In this document: positions 16,861 to 26,290 of the stretch, one piece after another
Numbering within the stretch: the stretch's first letter is position 1
Layout of the letters: the number at the start of each line of letters is the position of its first letter
DNA from: Rhizobium etli 8C-3
GTDB lineage: Bacteria > Pseudomonadota > Alphaproteobacteria > Rhizobiales > Rhizobiaceae
Reading direction: 5' to 3'
Assembly (NCBI RefSeq): GCF_001908375.1
Contig: NZ_CP017244.1
Location: forward strand, 682,001-746,000
DNA length: 64,000 bases
Made by a program: the position numbers and the translations under genes
Notes under the pieces: model-generated
The model's input: only the letters and a program-made list of their open reading frames with translations
Database searches by the model: none
Told to the model about the DNA's origin: nothing

Positions 16861-17946
16861 ATGACCCAATTCGCATGGAAATTGGCAGGCGCAGCAGCGC
16901 TCGCCGTCGGTCTTCTCGGCAGCACGTCGACCTTTGCGCAGTCTGCAAAGGTAACCGATGCAACGGTCGCCTTTCTGATGCCCGACCAAAGCTCCACACG
17001 CTATGAGGAGCACGACTATCCGGGCTTTGAAGCGGAAATGAAAAAGCTTTGCGCCGGCTGCAAGGTGATTTACCAAAACGCGAACGGCGACGCTTCGCGC
17101 CAGCAGCAACAGTTCAACTCGGCGATCTCGCAAGGCGCCAAGGCGATCGTGCTTGATCCGGTCGATTCGACGGCTGCCGCATCACTGGTCAAGATGGCGC
17201 AGAGCCAGGGCGTCAAGGTGATCGCCTATGACCGTCCGATTCCCTCTGCCGCGGCAGACTATTATGTCTCCTTCAACAATGAGGAAATCGGCAAGATGAT
17301 CGCCAAATCGCTGGTCGATCATCTGAAGGCAAAGAATGTCCAAGCTGGCGACGGTGGTCTACTTGAGATCAACGGCTCGCCGACGGATGCTGCCGCAGGC
17401 CTCATCAAGAAGGGTATTCATGCCGGTCTTGCCGAGGGCGGCTATCCGATCCTTGCCGAATTCGACACGCCCGAATGGGCTCCGCCGAAGGCGCAGCAGT
17501 GGGCGAGCGGACAGATCACCCGATTCGGCAAGAAGATCATCGGCGTCGTGGCCGCCAATGATGGCACAGGTGGCGCTGCCGTTGCAGCCTTCAAGGCTGC
17601 CGGCATCGATCCTGTGCCGCCGGTCACCGGCAATGATGCGACGATCGCCGGCCTGCAGCTCATTATCGCAGGCGACCAATACAACACCATCTCCAAGCCA
17701 AGCGAGATCGTTGCCGCGGCTGCGGCCAACGTCGCCATGCAGCTGCTGTCGGGCGAAACGCCGAAGGCCGATACCACGCTCTTCGACACGCCGACGCAAC
17801 TCTTCACGCCGGCCCTCGTTACCGCTGAAAACCTGAAGGCCGAGATCATCGACAAAACAGTCAATGGCAAACCGATCCAGACCCCCGAGGAGCTGTGCAC
17901 GGATCGTTACGCCGAAGGCTGCAAAAAGCTCGGCATCGGCAGCTGA
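16861..17946 (+). CDS. Ribitol/sugar ABC importer substrate-binding protein (CUT2, XylF-like)
   Basis: Periplasmic binding protein of 361 aa with an N-terminal signal peptide (AGAAALAVGLLGSTSTFAQ). The mature part is a type I fold: AFLMPDQSSTRYEEHDYPGF, ISQGAKAIVLDPVD, IAYDRPIP, VVAANDGTGGAAVAAFKAAG and TPALVTAENL, closest in style to XylF-type pentose receptors. Placed first in an operon with ribitol dehydrogenase and D-ribulokinase, it probably binds ribitol, an inference from linkage. An extra C-terminal ELCTDRYAEGC segment could carry a disulphide. A 13-bp hairpin follows the stop. Confidence 0.9.
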   Translation: MTQFAWKLAGAAALAVGLLGSTSTFAQSAKVTDATVAFLMPDQSSTRYEEHDYPGFEAEMKKLCAGCKVIYQNANGDASRQQQQFNSAISQGAKAIVLDPVDSTAAASLVKMAQSQGVKVIAYDRPIPSAAADYYVSFNNEEIGKMIAKSLVDHLKAKNVQAGDGGLLEINGSPTDAAAGLIKKGIHAGLAEGGYPILAEFDTPEWAPPKAQQWASGQITRFGKKIIGVVAANDGTGGAAVAAFKAAGIDPVPPVTGNDATIAGLQLIIAGDQYNTISKPSEIVAAAAANVAMQLLSGETPKADTTLFDTPTQLFTPALVTAENLKAEIIDKTVNGKPIQTPEELCTDRYAEGCKKLGIGS

Positions 17947-17960
17947 TCGGTCCTCGCAGA

Positions 17961-17998
17961 AGGTCCTTCGACCGCTCTTGCGAATGGTCGAAGGACCT
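17961..17998 (+). promoter_or_regulatory. 13-bp intercistronic hairpin covering the next gene's ribosome site
   Basis: Perfect inverted repeat AGGTCCTTCGACC (17961-17973) / GGTCGAAGGACCT (17986-17998) with a 12-nt loop, starting 14 nt after the binding-protein stop. The right arm contains AAGGA (17991-17995), the likely Shine-Dalgarno for the ATPase start at 18006, so folding would hide it. No T-run follows. Confidence 0.7.
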
Positions 17999-18005
17999 GA
18001 AATTC

Positions 18006-18848
18006 ATGATGAAAGGCTTGCGACAGATGACTGACGCTTCCAACCAAGCAGCCCCGCCCGGGGAAGTGGTGCTCAGCCTAAAAGGTATCTCGAAACATTT
18101 CGGTGCCGTCTCGGCGCTCACCGATATCGATCTTGACGTTCACGCAGGCGAAGTCGTGGCGCTCGTCGGCGACAACGGCGCCGGCAAATCGACGCTCGTG
18201 AAGATCCTTGCAGGCGTCCACCAGCCGAGTTCGGGCGAGATCACGTTCCGCGGCAGCAAGGTGACGTTGGCCGACCCGAGTGCGGCCCTCTCCCTGGGTA
18301 TTGCGACCGTGTTTCAGGACCTTGCACTTTGCGAGAACCTTGATGTCGTTGCCAACATTTTCCTCGGCCGTGAGCTCAGTCCTTTGAGGCTTGACGAGAC
18401 CGCGATGGAGGTTCGTGCCTGGACGCTGTTGAACGAGCTTTCGGCCCGCATTCCAAGTGTCCGCATTCCGATCGCATCGCTGTCGGGTGGACAACGACAG
18501 ACGGTGGCGATCGCCCGGTCCCTGCTTCTGGAGCCAAAGCTCATCCTGCTCGACGAGCCGACAGCCGCCCTTGGCGTTGCCCAGACGGCAGAGGTTCTGA
18601 ACCTGATCGAGCGGGTGCGCGATCGCGGCCTCGGCGTCGTAATGATCAGCCATAACATGGAGGACGTGCGTGCCGTAGCCGACCGCATCGTCGTCTTGAG
18701 ACTTGGGCGGAACAATGGAGTTTTCTATCCCGATGCGTCCAACCAGGAACTCGTCACCGCCATCACCGGGGCGACTGAGAATGCAGTCTCGCGCCGTGCC
18801 AGCCGTCGCCAGGCGCAGCAGGACACGAGGCAGGAGGGCCAAGTATGA
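18006..18848 (+). CDS. Ribitol/sugar ABC importer ATP-binding protein (single NBD)
   Basis: CUT2-type ATPase of 280 aa with one nucleotide-binding domain: GDNGAGKSTLVK Walker A, FQDLALCENLDV around the Q-loop, LSGGQRQTVAIARS signature, LILLDEPTAALG Walker B and SHNMEDV switch. Many CUT2 ATPases are about 500 aa with two NBDs, and this one is the short FrcA-like form. Start choice among ATG 18006, 18009 and 18027 is uncertain. AAGGA 10 nt before 18006 favours the first. Its stop overlaps the permease ATG by 4 nt. Confidence 0.9.
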   Translation: MMKGLRQMTDASNQAAPPGEVVLSLKGISKHFGAVSALTDIDLDVHAGEVVALVGDNGAGKSTLVKILAGVHQPSSGEITFRGSKVTLADPSAALSLGIATVFQDLALCENLDVVANIFLGRELSPLRLDETAMEVRAWTLLNELSARIPSVRIPIASLSGGQRQTVAIARSLLLEPKLILLDEPTAALGVAQTAEVLNLIERVRDRGLGVVMISHNMEDVRAVADRIVVLRLGRNNGVFYPDASNQELVTAITGATENAVSRRASRRQAQQDTRQEGQV

Positions 18849-20092
18849 CCAGCGATGCGAAACAAACAACGCTTCTGGATCGAGGTGATGTTCGCGTCAG
18901 CCACGATGCGGGTATTGGCGCGACGATCCGTTCTTCGATCGACAAGGTGCGCTCTGGCGACCTTGGCTCGCTTCCTGTGGTCGTTGGCCTGGTGATCATC
19001 TGGACAGTCTTCGGAACCCTCAACCCGACGTTTCTTTCAAGCAACAATCTTGCAAACCTGCTTTTCGACGCATCCACGGTCGGGGTGATTTCGCTTGGAA
19101 TCGTTTGCGTGCTGATGGTCGGCGAGATCGACCTGTCGGTCGGTTCAATCAGTGGCTTTGCTTCCGCCATGGTCGGCATGCTGTGGGTCAATCAGGGCTG
19201 GCCCGTGGCGATTGCAATCATTGCCGCCATCACCGTCGGCGGATTGATCGGCGCGCTGTATGCTCTGCTTTTCAATCGCCTTGGAATGCCCAGTTTCGTT
19301 TCGACGCTTGCCGGTCTGCTGGCGGTACTCGGAATGCAGCTCTATCTGCTTGGCGCGACAGGCTCGATCAACCTGCCTTACGGCTCGCCTTTGGTGAACT
19401 TCGGGCAACTGCTCGTCATTCCGCGTCCACTGGCATACGTGCTTGCGCTGCTGCCGGGCGTCGTGATGCTGGTTTCAGGCTATCGGGCTGGGCAACGCCG
19501 CAGGCAAGCCAATCTCTCGTCGCGCTCGATCGGTGCTCTCGTCGTGCGTGTCGCTTTAATCACGATCCTCCTCGAATTCGTCGTCTTTTATCTCAATCAG
19601 GATCGCGGCATCCCGTGGATGTTCGCGCTCTTCGTCGCCCTTGCGATCGTGATGAACTACGCGCTCACGCGGACCCAATGGGGCCGCTCGATGGCGGCCG
19701 TCGGCGGCAATCGCGAGGCGGCACGCCGCGCAGGTATCAATGTCCGGCTCATCTACACCAGCGCCTTCGTTCTCTGCGCCATGTTTGCCGCACTTGGCGG
19801 CGTGCTCGCGGCGGCGCGTCTTGCATCGGCAAGCCAGCAGGCCGGGACCGGCGACGTCAACCTGAATGCGATCGCAGCAGCCGTCATCGGCGGAACAAGC
19901 CTCTTCGGGGGCCGCGGCAGCGCTTACTCGGCACTCCTCGGCATCATCGTCATCCAGTCGATCGCAAGCGGACTGACGATGCTCGATCTGTCTTCGGCGC
20001 TTCGCTACATGATCACCGGCGCAGTTCTCGCCATTGCAGTCATCGTCGATTCGCTGGCACGCCGGTCGCGGGTCTCGCACGGCCGCGCCTGA
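18845..20092 (+). CDS. Ribitol/sugar ABC importer permease (XylH-like)
   Basis: CUT2 permease of 415 aa with about ten hydrophobic segments after a roughly 35-residue cytoplasmic N-terminus. Family motifs: [38 protein letters not shown] ([16 protein letters not shown]), [16 protein letters not shown] in the cytoplasmic loop and [11 protein letters not shown] near the C-terminus. It is longer than RbsC (about 320 aa), matching the XylH subgroup. ATGA overlap with the ATPase gene indicates coupling. Confidence 0.92.
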   Translation: MTSDAKQTTLLDRGDVRVSHDAGIGATIRSSIDKVRSGDLGSLPVVVGLVIIWTVFGTLNPTFLSSNNLANLLFDASTVGVISLGIVCVLMVGEIDLSVGSISGFASAMVGMLWVNQGWPVAIAIIAAITVGGLIGALYALLFNRLGMPSFVSTLAGLLAVLGMQLYLLGATGSINLPYGSPLVNFGQLLVIPRPLAYVLALLPGVVMLVSGYRAGQRRRQANLSSRSIGALVVRVALITILLEFVVFYLNQDRGIPWMFALFVALAIVMNYALTRTQWGRSMAAVGGNREAARRAGINVRLIYTSAFVLCAMFAALGGVLAAARLASASQQAGTGDVNLNAIAAAVIGGTSLFGGRGSAYSALLGIIVIQSIASGLTMLDLSSALRYMITGAVLAIAVIVDSLARRSRVSHGRA

Positions 20093-20117
20093 TACAACTA
20101 CGAAAGCAAGGATTGAC

Positions 20118-20846
20118 ATGGGACAGGAACTTTCTGGAAAGGTCGCAGCGATTACCGGGGCTGCCTCGGGGATCGGTCTTGAATGCGCCAAATCGTTATT
20201 GCGGGAGGGTGCGAGCGTCGCTCTCATCGACAAGGCCGAAGATTCACTGAAAAGCATATGCTCTAAGCTGGGTGCGAGCGCCTTCCCTCTGGCCGCCGAT
20301 CTGACCGATCCCGCCAGCGTCTCAACGATGATGCCGCAGATTCTCGAGCGTTTCGGAAAGCTCGATATCTTTCACGCCAATGCGGGCTCCTACATCGGCG
20401 GGGAGGTCGTGGACGGCGATCCGGATGCCTGGGACCGGATGCTGAACCTGAATATCAATGCAGCCTTCCGATCGGTCCAGTCGGTCTTGCCTCATATGGT
20501 GGAGAGAAAGACCGGCGACATCATCATGACCAGCTCGATCGCCGGTCTGGTTCCCGTTGTGTGGGAGCCGATCTATACTGCGTCGAAACACGCCGTGCAG
20601 GCCTTCGTCCATACGGTCAGGCGTCAGGTCATAAAGCACGGCATTCGCGTCGGTGCTGTCGCGCCGGGCCCGGTGGTGACGGCCCTGATCAGCGATTGGC
20701 CGCAGGAGAAACTCGATGAGACGATTGCCGCAGGAGGATTGATGGAGGCCAGGGAGGTCGCAGACGCGGTGCTCTTCATGCTGACGCGACCACGCAACGT
20801 GACGATCCGCGACCTCGTCATTTTGCCGCACAGCACGGACCTTTGA
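20118..20846 (+). CDS. rbtD: Ribitol 2-dehydrogenase
   Basis: SDR of 242 aa oxidising ribitol to D-ribulose with NAD. Cofactor motif [16 protein letters not shown] begins near residue 13, followed by [13 protein letters not shown] (N-A-G motif), NINAAFR, the catalytic Ser in MTSSIAG and [19 protein letters not shown]. These stretches, plus [13 protein letters not shown] and the ending [12 protein letters not shown], closely match my recollection of the Klebsiella ribitol dehydrogenase. ATG 20118 follows AAGGA; the frame is open 84 nt further up without a ribosome site. It lies directly between the importer and D-ribulokinase. Confidence 0.9.
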   Translation: MGQELSGKVAAITGAASGIGLECAKSLLREGASVALIDKAEDSLKSICSKLGASAFPLAADLTDPASVSTMMPQILERFGKLDIFHANAGSYIGGEVVDGDPDAWDRMLNLNINAAFRSVQSVLPHMVERKTGDIIMTSSIAGLVPVVWEPIYTASKHAVQAFVHTVRRQVIKHGIRVGAVAPGPVVTALISDWPQEKLDETIAAGGLMEAREVADAVLFMLTRPRNVTIRDLVILPHSTDL

Positions 20847-20848
20847 CC

Positions 20849-22483
20849 ATGGCGCAGTACTTTATCGGCGTCGATATCGGTACAGGCAGCGCGCGCGCAG
20901 GGGTCTTCGACGAAGACGGCATTCTGCTGGCGGCTGCAAAACGACCCATCACGATCTGGTATGAGGCAGGCAGCATTGTCGAGCAATCGAGCGAGCAGAT
21001 ATGGAAAGCGATCTGCGACAGCGTCAAGGAAGCTGTTGCAGCGGCAGCAATTGCGCCTGCAGCTGTTGCCGGTGTGGGTTTTGATGCGACCTGTTCTCTC
21101 GTTGCGGTGACCGCCGACGGCGCGCCGGTCGCCGTCGGCCCCTCCGGCGATCCCAACCGCAATATCATCGTCTGGATGGATCACCGTGCCGCCGGTGAAG
21201 CTGCGGAAATCAATGCTGGAGATCACAAGGTCCTGCGTTACGTCGGCGGGCGGATCTCTCCGGAAATGGAAACACCCAAGCTTTTGTGGCTGAAGCGCCA
21301 TCTGCCGGCCTCCTTTGCCACTGCCGGTCATTTTTTCGACCTTGCGGACTATTTGACCTGGCGCGCAACCGGCTCGCTCAGCCGGTCGGTCTGTACAGTG
21401 ACCTGCAAATGGACCTTTCTTGCCCACGAAGCGCGCTGGGATGACCAGTACTTCAGGGATATCGGCCTTGAAGAGCTGGTGGCGGAGGGATTTGCCAGGA
21501 TAGGTACGGATATCGTCGATCCTGGCACGGCGCTGGCAAACGGGCTTACGCAAAGCGCCGCCGCCGATCTCGGATTGCCGGTCGCAACGCCTGTCGGAGC
21601 GGCGCTGATCGATGCGCATGCCGGCGGTGTCGGCACGCTCGGCGGAGCCCAAACAAGCGGCGGTTCGGATGTCAGAAACAGGCTTGCCTATATCTTTGGC
21701 ACATCCGCCTGTTCGATGGCCTCAAGCGACAATCCGATCTTCGTCGGTGGCGTCTGGGGACCATATTATTCGGCAATGGTGCCGGGGCTCTGGCTGACGG
21801 AAGGCGGGCAGTCTGCGGCAGGAGCTGCCATAGACCATCTGGTGAGCATGCATGCCGCCTCTGTCGAGGCACGCGCGAAGGCGGATGCCGCGGGGCTCAC
21901 ACTCGTTGCCTGGCTCGACAGGCAGGCCACCGAAAAATGTACGGACCTGGGGCGTGCTGTCGAACTTGCGAAGTCCCTTCACGTCGTGCCCGAGTTTCTC
22001 GGAAACCGCTCCCCCCATGCCGACCCCGAGGCTCGCGGCGTCGTCTCCGGCATCGGACTTGACAGCGACATTCCCAGTTTGATCTCGCTCTATGTTGCCG
22101 GCCTTTGCGGGATCGGTTACGGCCTCAAACAGCTTTTGGAACGGTTGGCTCAGGACGGCATTGAGATTGACCTGATCGTCGCAAGCGGAGGTGCTGCGCA
22201 AAGCAATCTCGTGCGCCAGATTCTCGCCGATACGACGAATGTACCCTTGGCAATCGCCGACACCGAGGAGCCTGTACTGCTCGGTGCGGCAATGCTTGCG
22301 GCTGTCGCCGGCGGACGTCATCGTTCGCTGCCGGACGCCATGCAGGCGATGTCGCGCCTTTCCAGACTGTTTTATCCCGTCGGTGGCGCAATTGCAGACC
22401 TGCACAAACGCAGGTACCAGGCCTTCGGACTGCTGCAATCGGCTGACCGCGATATCCGATCGCTTTTTAAGCCGGGCGAATGA
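20849..22483 (+). CDS. rbtK: D-ribulokinase (FGGY family)
   Basis: FGGY carbohydrate kinase of 544 aa, phosphorylating D-ribulose to D-ribulose 5-phosphate. N-terminal FIGVDIGTGSARAGVFD phosphate loop, GFDATCSLV, IVWMDHRA, and the second-domain motifs GALIDAHAGGVG, FGTSACSMA, and IVASGGAAQSNL near the C-terminus define the ribulokinase/YDR109C-like subgroup. ATG 20849 is 2 nt after the rbtD stop. It is the last gene of the ribitol operon; the product feeds the pentose phosphate pathway. Confidence 0.92.
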   Translation: MAQYFIGVDIGTGSARAGVFDEDGILLAAAKRPITIWYEAGSIVEQSSEQIWKAICDSVKEAVAAAAIAPAAVAGVGFDATCSLVAVTADGAPVAVGPSGDPNRNIIVWMDHRAAGEAAEINAGDHKVLRYVGGRISPEMETPKLLWLKRHLPASFATAGHFFDLADYLTWRATGSLSRSVCTVTCKWTFLAHEARWDDQYFRDIGLEELVAEGFARIGTDIVDPGTALANGLTQSAAADLGLPVATPVGAALIDAHAGGVGTLGGAQTSGGSDVRNRLAYIFGTSACSMASSDNPIFVGGVWGPYYSAMVPGLWLTEGGQSAAGAAIDHLVSMHAASVEARAKADAAGLTLVAWLDRQATEKCTDLGRAVELAKSLHVVPEFLGNRSPHADPEARGVVSGIGLDSDIPSLISLYVAGLCGIGYGLKQLLERLAQDGIEIDLIVASGGAAQSNLVRQILADTTNVPLAIADTEEPVLLGAAMLAAVAGGRHRSLPDAMQAMSRLSRLFYPVGGAIADLHKRRYQAFGLLQSADRDIRSLFKPGE

Positions 22484-22697
22484 CAGCATCAGTTACGAGG
22501 CTGATGAAGAGTGATCGAAGCCGACCGCTTGCCAGCTTCCACACTTCGGCGGCGCTTGCCGGTTATTGCCGAGGTGCAGTCTCACGCCCGGTGCGCTATT
22601 GGCTTTCGTCAAGAAATATGAGAATTGGGATCACATTTCGTGTTGATGCGCGCTCCGCGTCAATGCCGCCGCTAAGTTTATACCTTTAAAGGCCGAA
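22484..22697. other. Intergenic region, nothing assigned
   Basis: About 210 bp between the ribitol operon and the exporter gene. A weak 6-bp inverted repeat (CATCAG 22487-22492, CTGATG 22501-22506) follows the kinase stop. No gene is supported. Confidence 0.5.
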
Positions 22698-24419
22698 ATG
22701 CTCCGTCGCTTCTTTTCCTATTACAGGCCCTATCGCGGCCTCTTCGTGCTGGATTTCGGCTGCGCGATCATCTCGGGCCTGCTCGAGCTCGGCTTTCCGA
22801 TGGCTGTGAAGCTGTTCGTCGATCGGCTTCTGATCGGCCAGGACTGGCTGCTCATTCTATTGGCATCTGCCGGTCTTCTGGTCGTTTATGCGATCAATAC
22901 CGGTCTGATGGCGATCGTCACCTATTGGGGGCACATGCTCGGCATCAACATCGAGACAGACATGCGCCGCGCGGCCTTCGACCACCTTCAGAAACTCTCT
23001 TTCAGCTATTACGACAATCAAAAGACCGGCCATCTGGTCGGCCGTCTGACGAAGGATCTCGAGGAGATCGGCGAGGTCGCCCATCACGGTCCGGAGGATC
23101 TTTTCATTGCGGTGATGACATTTGCAGGCGCGCTCATCTTGATGCTGACTGTCAATTGGCAGCTCGCGGTCATCACCGCCGTCATCGTGCCGTTGACGGC
23201 ATGGGTGACCAGCCGTTACGGAACCCGGATGACGCGGAATTCGCGGGCGCTTTTCGGGCGCGTCGGCGATTTCAACGCCCGGATCGAAGAGAGCGTCGGC
23301 GGCGTCAGGGTCGTGCAGGCCTTCGGCAACGAGGACCATGAAAGGGCCCTCTTTGAAAATGACAACCAAAGCTATCGGAAGACGAAGCTCGAAGCCTACC
23401 GCATCATGGCTGCCAGCACCTCGCTGAGTTACATGAGCATGCGGCTGACGCAGATGATCGTGATGGTCGCCGGCAGCTATTTCGTTCTGTCGGGCGAGCT
23501 GACGGCTGGTGGGTTCATTGGTTTCCTGCTTCTCGTCGGCGTCTTTTTCCGGCCCGTCGAGAAGATCAACTCGGTTATCGAGACCTACCCGAAGGGCATT
23601 GCCGGTTTCCGGCGGTTTACCGAGCTGATCGACACGGAACCCGATATCGAAGATGCGCCCAACGCGATCGAAGTCGATCATCTGAGGGGAAAAATCGCCT
23701 ATCGCGATGTGTCTTTCGCCTACAGCAGCGGCAAGCCGGCGCTTAAGCACGTCAATCTGACTATCGAGGCAGGCGAGACGGTTGCATTCGTCGGCCCCTC
23801 CGGCGCAGGAAAGACGACGATATGCTCGCTGCTGCCACGTTTTTATGAAGTCGGCTGCGGTGCAATCTCGGTGGATGGCATCGACATCCGCCATATCAAA
23901 CTCGCCTCGCTCAGACGTCAGATCGGCGTCGTGCAGCAGGATGTCTTCCTGTTCGCAGGAACGATTCGCGAAAACATCGCCTATGGAAGGCTGGACGCCG
24001 GCGAAGCCGATATCATCGAGGCAGCTGTGCGCGCCAAGCTTGACGAGACGATTGCATCTCTGCCAAACGGGCTGGATACGATGATCGGCGAACGCGGCGT
24101 CAAATTGTCGGGCGGCCAGAAACAGCGCCTAGCCATTGCCCGCATGTTCCTGAAGAACCCGCCGATCCTCATCCTCGACGAGGCGACATCGGCGCTCGAC
24201 ACTGAGACCGAACGCCAGATACAACAATCGCTGGCCAAGCTTGCCGAAGGCAGGACCACACTGATCATCGCGCACCGGCTAGCAACAATACGCGATGCGG
24301 ACCGCATCGTTGTCGTCGACGGCTCACGGGTCGTCGAAGTGGGTTCGCATGCCGAATTGCTAAAGCGGCGCGGCCATTACGCGCGCCTGTATGATGCCCA
24401 GCTTGCGATCGATTCTTGA
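22698..24419 (+). CDS. ABC exporter, fused membrane and ATPase domains
   Basis: Half-transporter of 573 aa: six membrane helices in residues about 15-300 (type I exporter fold, ABC_membrane), then one NBD with GPSGAGKTTICSLLPRFYE Walker A, VQQDVFLFAGTIRENIAYG Q-loop region, LSGGQKQRLAIARMFLKNPP signature, ILILDEATSALD Walker B and IAHRLATI switch. It belongs to the MsbA/multidrug half-transporter group and would work as a homodimer in the inner membrane. AAAGG precedes the ATG. Substrate unknown. It is a single gene between unrelated operons. Confidence 0.92.
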   Translation: MLRRFFSYYRPYRGLFVLDFGCAIISGLLELGFPMAVKLFVDRLLIGQDWLLILLASAGLLVVYAINTGLMAIVTYWGHMLGINIETDMRRAAFDHLQKLSFSYYDNQKTGHLVGRLTKDLEEIGEVAHHGPEDLFIAVMTFAGALILMLTVNWQLAVITAVIVPLTAWVTSRYGTRMTRNSRALFGRVGDFNARIEESVGGVRVVQAFGNEDHERALFENDNQSYRKTKLEAYRIMAASTSLSYMSMRLTQMIVMVAGSYFVLSGELTAGGFIGFLLLVGVFFRPVEKINSVIETYPKGIAGFRRFTELIDTEPDIEDAPNAIEVDHLRGKIAYRDVSFAYSSGKPALKHVNLTIEAGETVAFVGPSGAGKTTICSLLPRFYEVGCGAISVDGIDIRHIKLASLRRQIGVVQQDVFLFAGTIRENIAYGRLDAGEADIIEAAVRAKLDETIASLPNGLDTMIGERGVKLSGGQKQRLAIARMFLKNPPILILDEATSALDTETERQIQQSLAKLAEGRTTLIIAHRLATIRDADRIVVVDGSRVVEVGSHAELLKRRGHYARLYDAQLAIDS

Positions 24420-24466
24420 CCGCGGGCTTGAGACGGTTGGCGTCTCGACAGTCGTAGCGAAGCGAA

Positions 24467-24476
24467 TTACCTATAA
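24467..24476. promoter_or_regulatory. Candidate BioR operator at bioR (autoregulation)
   Basis: TTACCTATAA, one mismatch from the published BioR consensus TTATMKATAA, ends 4 nt before the bioR ATG. It is placed where binding would block bioR's own expression. Confidence 0.6.
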
Positions 24477-24479
24477 AAA

Positions 24480-25148
24480 ATGACCGATCACAGTGACGAG
24501 ACAATTGCCGCGCGGATCAGCCGCGTACTTGCCGACCGGATCGTGACAGGACAGCTCGCACCCGGTTCCAAACTCAAGCAGGATCATATCGCCGAAGAGT
24601 TCGGCTCCAGCCACGTACCGGTGCGCGAGGCACTTCGGCGGCTGGAGGCGCAGGGGCTTGCCATCAGCGAGCCGAGACGAGGCGTCCGCGTGGCGTCATT
24701 CGACCTTGCTGAAGTGCAGGAAGTGGCGCGCATGCGCGCCGCACTCGAGGTTCTGGCGCTTCGCCATGCTGCTCCCCACCTGACGCCGTCCATCCTCGAT
24801 CAGGCCGAGCACGCCACCCTCGAAGGCGACCGGGCCGTTGATGTTGCCGGCTGGGAAGCCGCAAACAGGCGATTTCACCGGCTGGTGCTTTCGCCTTGCG
24901 GGATGCCGCGCCTGCTGGCCGCTATCGATGATCTGCACGCTGCGAGCGCGCGGTTTCTTTTCGCGACCTGGAACTCGGGCTGGATGACACCCAAGGATCG
25001 CGATCATCGAGCGATCCTCGGTTTTCTTCGCGAGGGAGAAACCGAACACGCCGCCACTGTTCTCGAGCGGCACGTTCAATGGATCGGCCGACGGCCGGCG
25101 AGAAGCGGCGGCGCTGCTTTCGCCGAACGTTTTGCGATCGTCGGCTGA
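24480..25148 (+). CDS. bioR: GntR-family biotin regulator
   Basis: GntR regulator of 222 aa with an N-terminal winged helix (IVTGQLAPGSKLKQDHIAEEFGSSHVPVREALRRLEAQGL) and a C-terminal FCD-type ligand domain. It lies immediately upstream of bioB. BioR-type operators are found both before bioB and before its own start, which is how BioR is arranged in other alphaproteobacteria. BioR represses biotin genes. The name rests on these operators and linkage rather than on a diagnostic residue. No strong Shine-Dalgarno is visible before the ATG, and the candidate operator occupies that space. Confidence 0.85.
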   Translation: MTDHSDETIAARISRVLADRIVTGQLAPGSKLKQDHIAEEFGSSHVPVREALRRLEAQGLAISEPRRGVRVASFDLAEVQEVARMRAALEVLALRHAAPHLTPSILDQAEHATLEGDRAVDVAGWEAANRRFHRLVLSPCGMPRLLAAIDDLHAASARFLFATWNSGWMTPKDRDHRAILGFLREGETEHAATVLERHVQWIGRRPARSGGAAFAERFAIVG

Positions 25149-25192
25149 GCATCGCTGCAATTCTGTCGCTCGCGGAAAATTCATCGCTGCCC

Positions 25193-25225
25193 TTGCCTTA
25201 TGCTGCGCTGCATTATTATAGATAA
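25193..25225 (+). promoter_or_regulatory. bioB promoter with BioR operator
   Basis: TTATAGATAA at 25216-25225 fits the BioR consensus TTATMKATAA exactly. It overlaps a plausible -10 (TATAGA 25217-25222) paired with TTGCCT (25193-25198) at 18-nt spacing, so bound repressor would exclude RNA polymerase from the bio operon. Confidence 0.75.
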
Positions 25226-25276
25226 ATCGGTAACGATATCTATTGCAGCACATCTGTAAGGGGAGGATCTGGTTTG

Positions 25277-26290
25277 ATGCAGGCTGAAACGGCTGATTCG
25301 CATGGTGCAATCGAGGATTCGGAGCCTTTCTCCACTCGGTATCGCGCCGACGAAGCAGAAATTATCTATAATTTGCCATTCAACGATCTTCTTTATCGCG
25401 CCCACAGCATTCATCGCGAAAATTTTGATCCGAACGCCGTCCAGATGAGCCGTCTGCTGTCCATCAAGACCGGCGGCTGCGCCGAGGACTGCGGCTATTG
25501 CAGCCAGTCGGCCCATTATCCGACCGGGCTCAAGGCCTCGAAGCTGATGGAGGTAGAGCGTGTCCTTGCCGAAGCGCGCAAGGCAAAGGAGGGCGGCGCC
25601 ACCCGCTATTGCATGGGCGCGGCATGGCGCAGCCCGAAGGATCGCGATATGGATGCGATCGCAGCCATGGTCAAGGGCGTCAAGGCGCTGGGCATGGAAA
25701 CCTGCATGACGCTCGGCATGCTGACGCCGGCACAGAGCGCTGCGCTCGCCAAAGCGGGACTTGACTACTACAATCACAATATCGACACCTCAGAGCGCTT
25801 CTACGGCCAAATCATAACGTCGCGGACATTTGCCGACCGTTTGGAGACACTGTCGAACGTTCGCGACGCCGGCATCAAGGTCTGTGCCGGAGGCATCCTC
25901 GGGATGGGAGAGACGGCCGCCGACCGCATCGCGATGCTGGTGACGCTTGCCAATCTTGCCGTTCCTCCCGAGAGCGTGCCGATCAACATGCTGATCCCGA
26001 TCCCGGGTTCGAAGCTTGCCGAGGCCGAACCCATCGATCCGATCGAGTTCGTGCGAACGATCGCTCTGGCCCGCATCCTGATGCCGGCCTCGCACCTGCG
26101 GCTTTCGGCAGGACGTTCGGATATGAGCGATGAGATGCAGGCCCTCTGTTTTTTCGCAGGTGCCAATTCCATCTTCGTCGGCGATACGCTTTTGACAGCC
26201 GACAATCCGGGGGAGGACCATGACAGCGCACTGTTTCGCCGCCTAGGTCTGAAGCCGATGGAGCTGGACGGCGCGGAGGCGGTCCCGTGA
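25277..26290 (+). CDS. bioB: Biotin synthase
   Basis: Radical SAM enzyme of 337 aa inserting sulphur into dethiobiotin. The cluster-binding C-x3-C-x2-C is Cys68, Cys72, Cys75 ([10 protein letters not shown]). Further family motifs are [31 protein letters not shown] and [15 protein letters not shown] lies 9 nt before ATG 25277, and a TTG one codon earlier is less likely. First gene of bioB-F-D-A-Z, with the BioR site in its promoter. Its stop overlaps the bioF GTG. Confidence 0.97.
   Translation: MQAETADSHGAIEDSEPFSTRYRADEAEIIYNLPFNDLLYRAHSIHRENFDPNAVQMSRLLSIKTGGCAEDCGYCSQSAHYPTGLKASKLMEVERVLAEARKAKEGGATRYCMGAAWRSPKDRDMDAIAAMVKGVKALGMETCMTLGMLTPAQSAALAKAGLDYYNHNIDTSERFYGQIITSRTFADRLETLSNVRDAGIKVCAGGILGMGETAADRIAMLVTLANLAVPPESVPINMLIPIPGSKLAEAEPIDPIEFVRTIALARILMPASHLRLSAGRSDMSDEMQALCFFAGANSIFVGDTLLTADNPGEDHDSALFRRLGLKPMELDGAEAVP

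Noticed and set aside
22857..23894. 345-aa open frame antisense to the ABC exporter
   Set aside because: Shadow of a gene with full ABC motifs.
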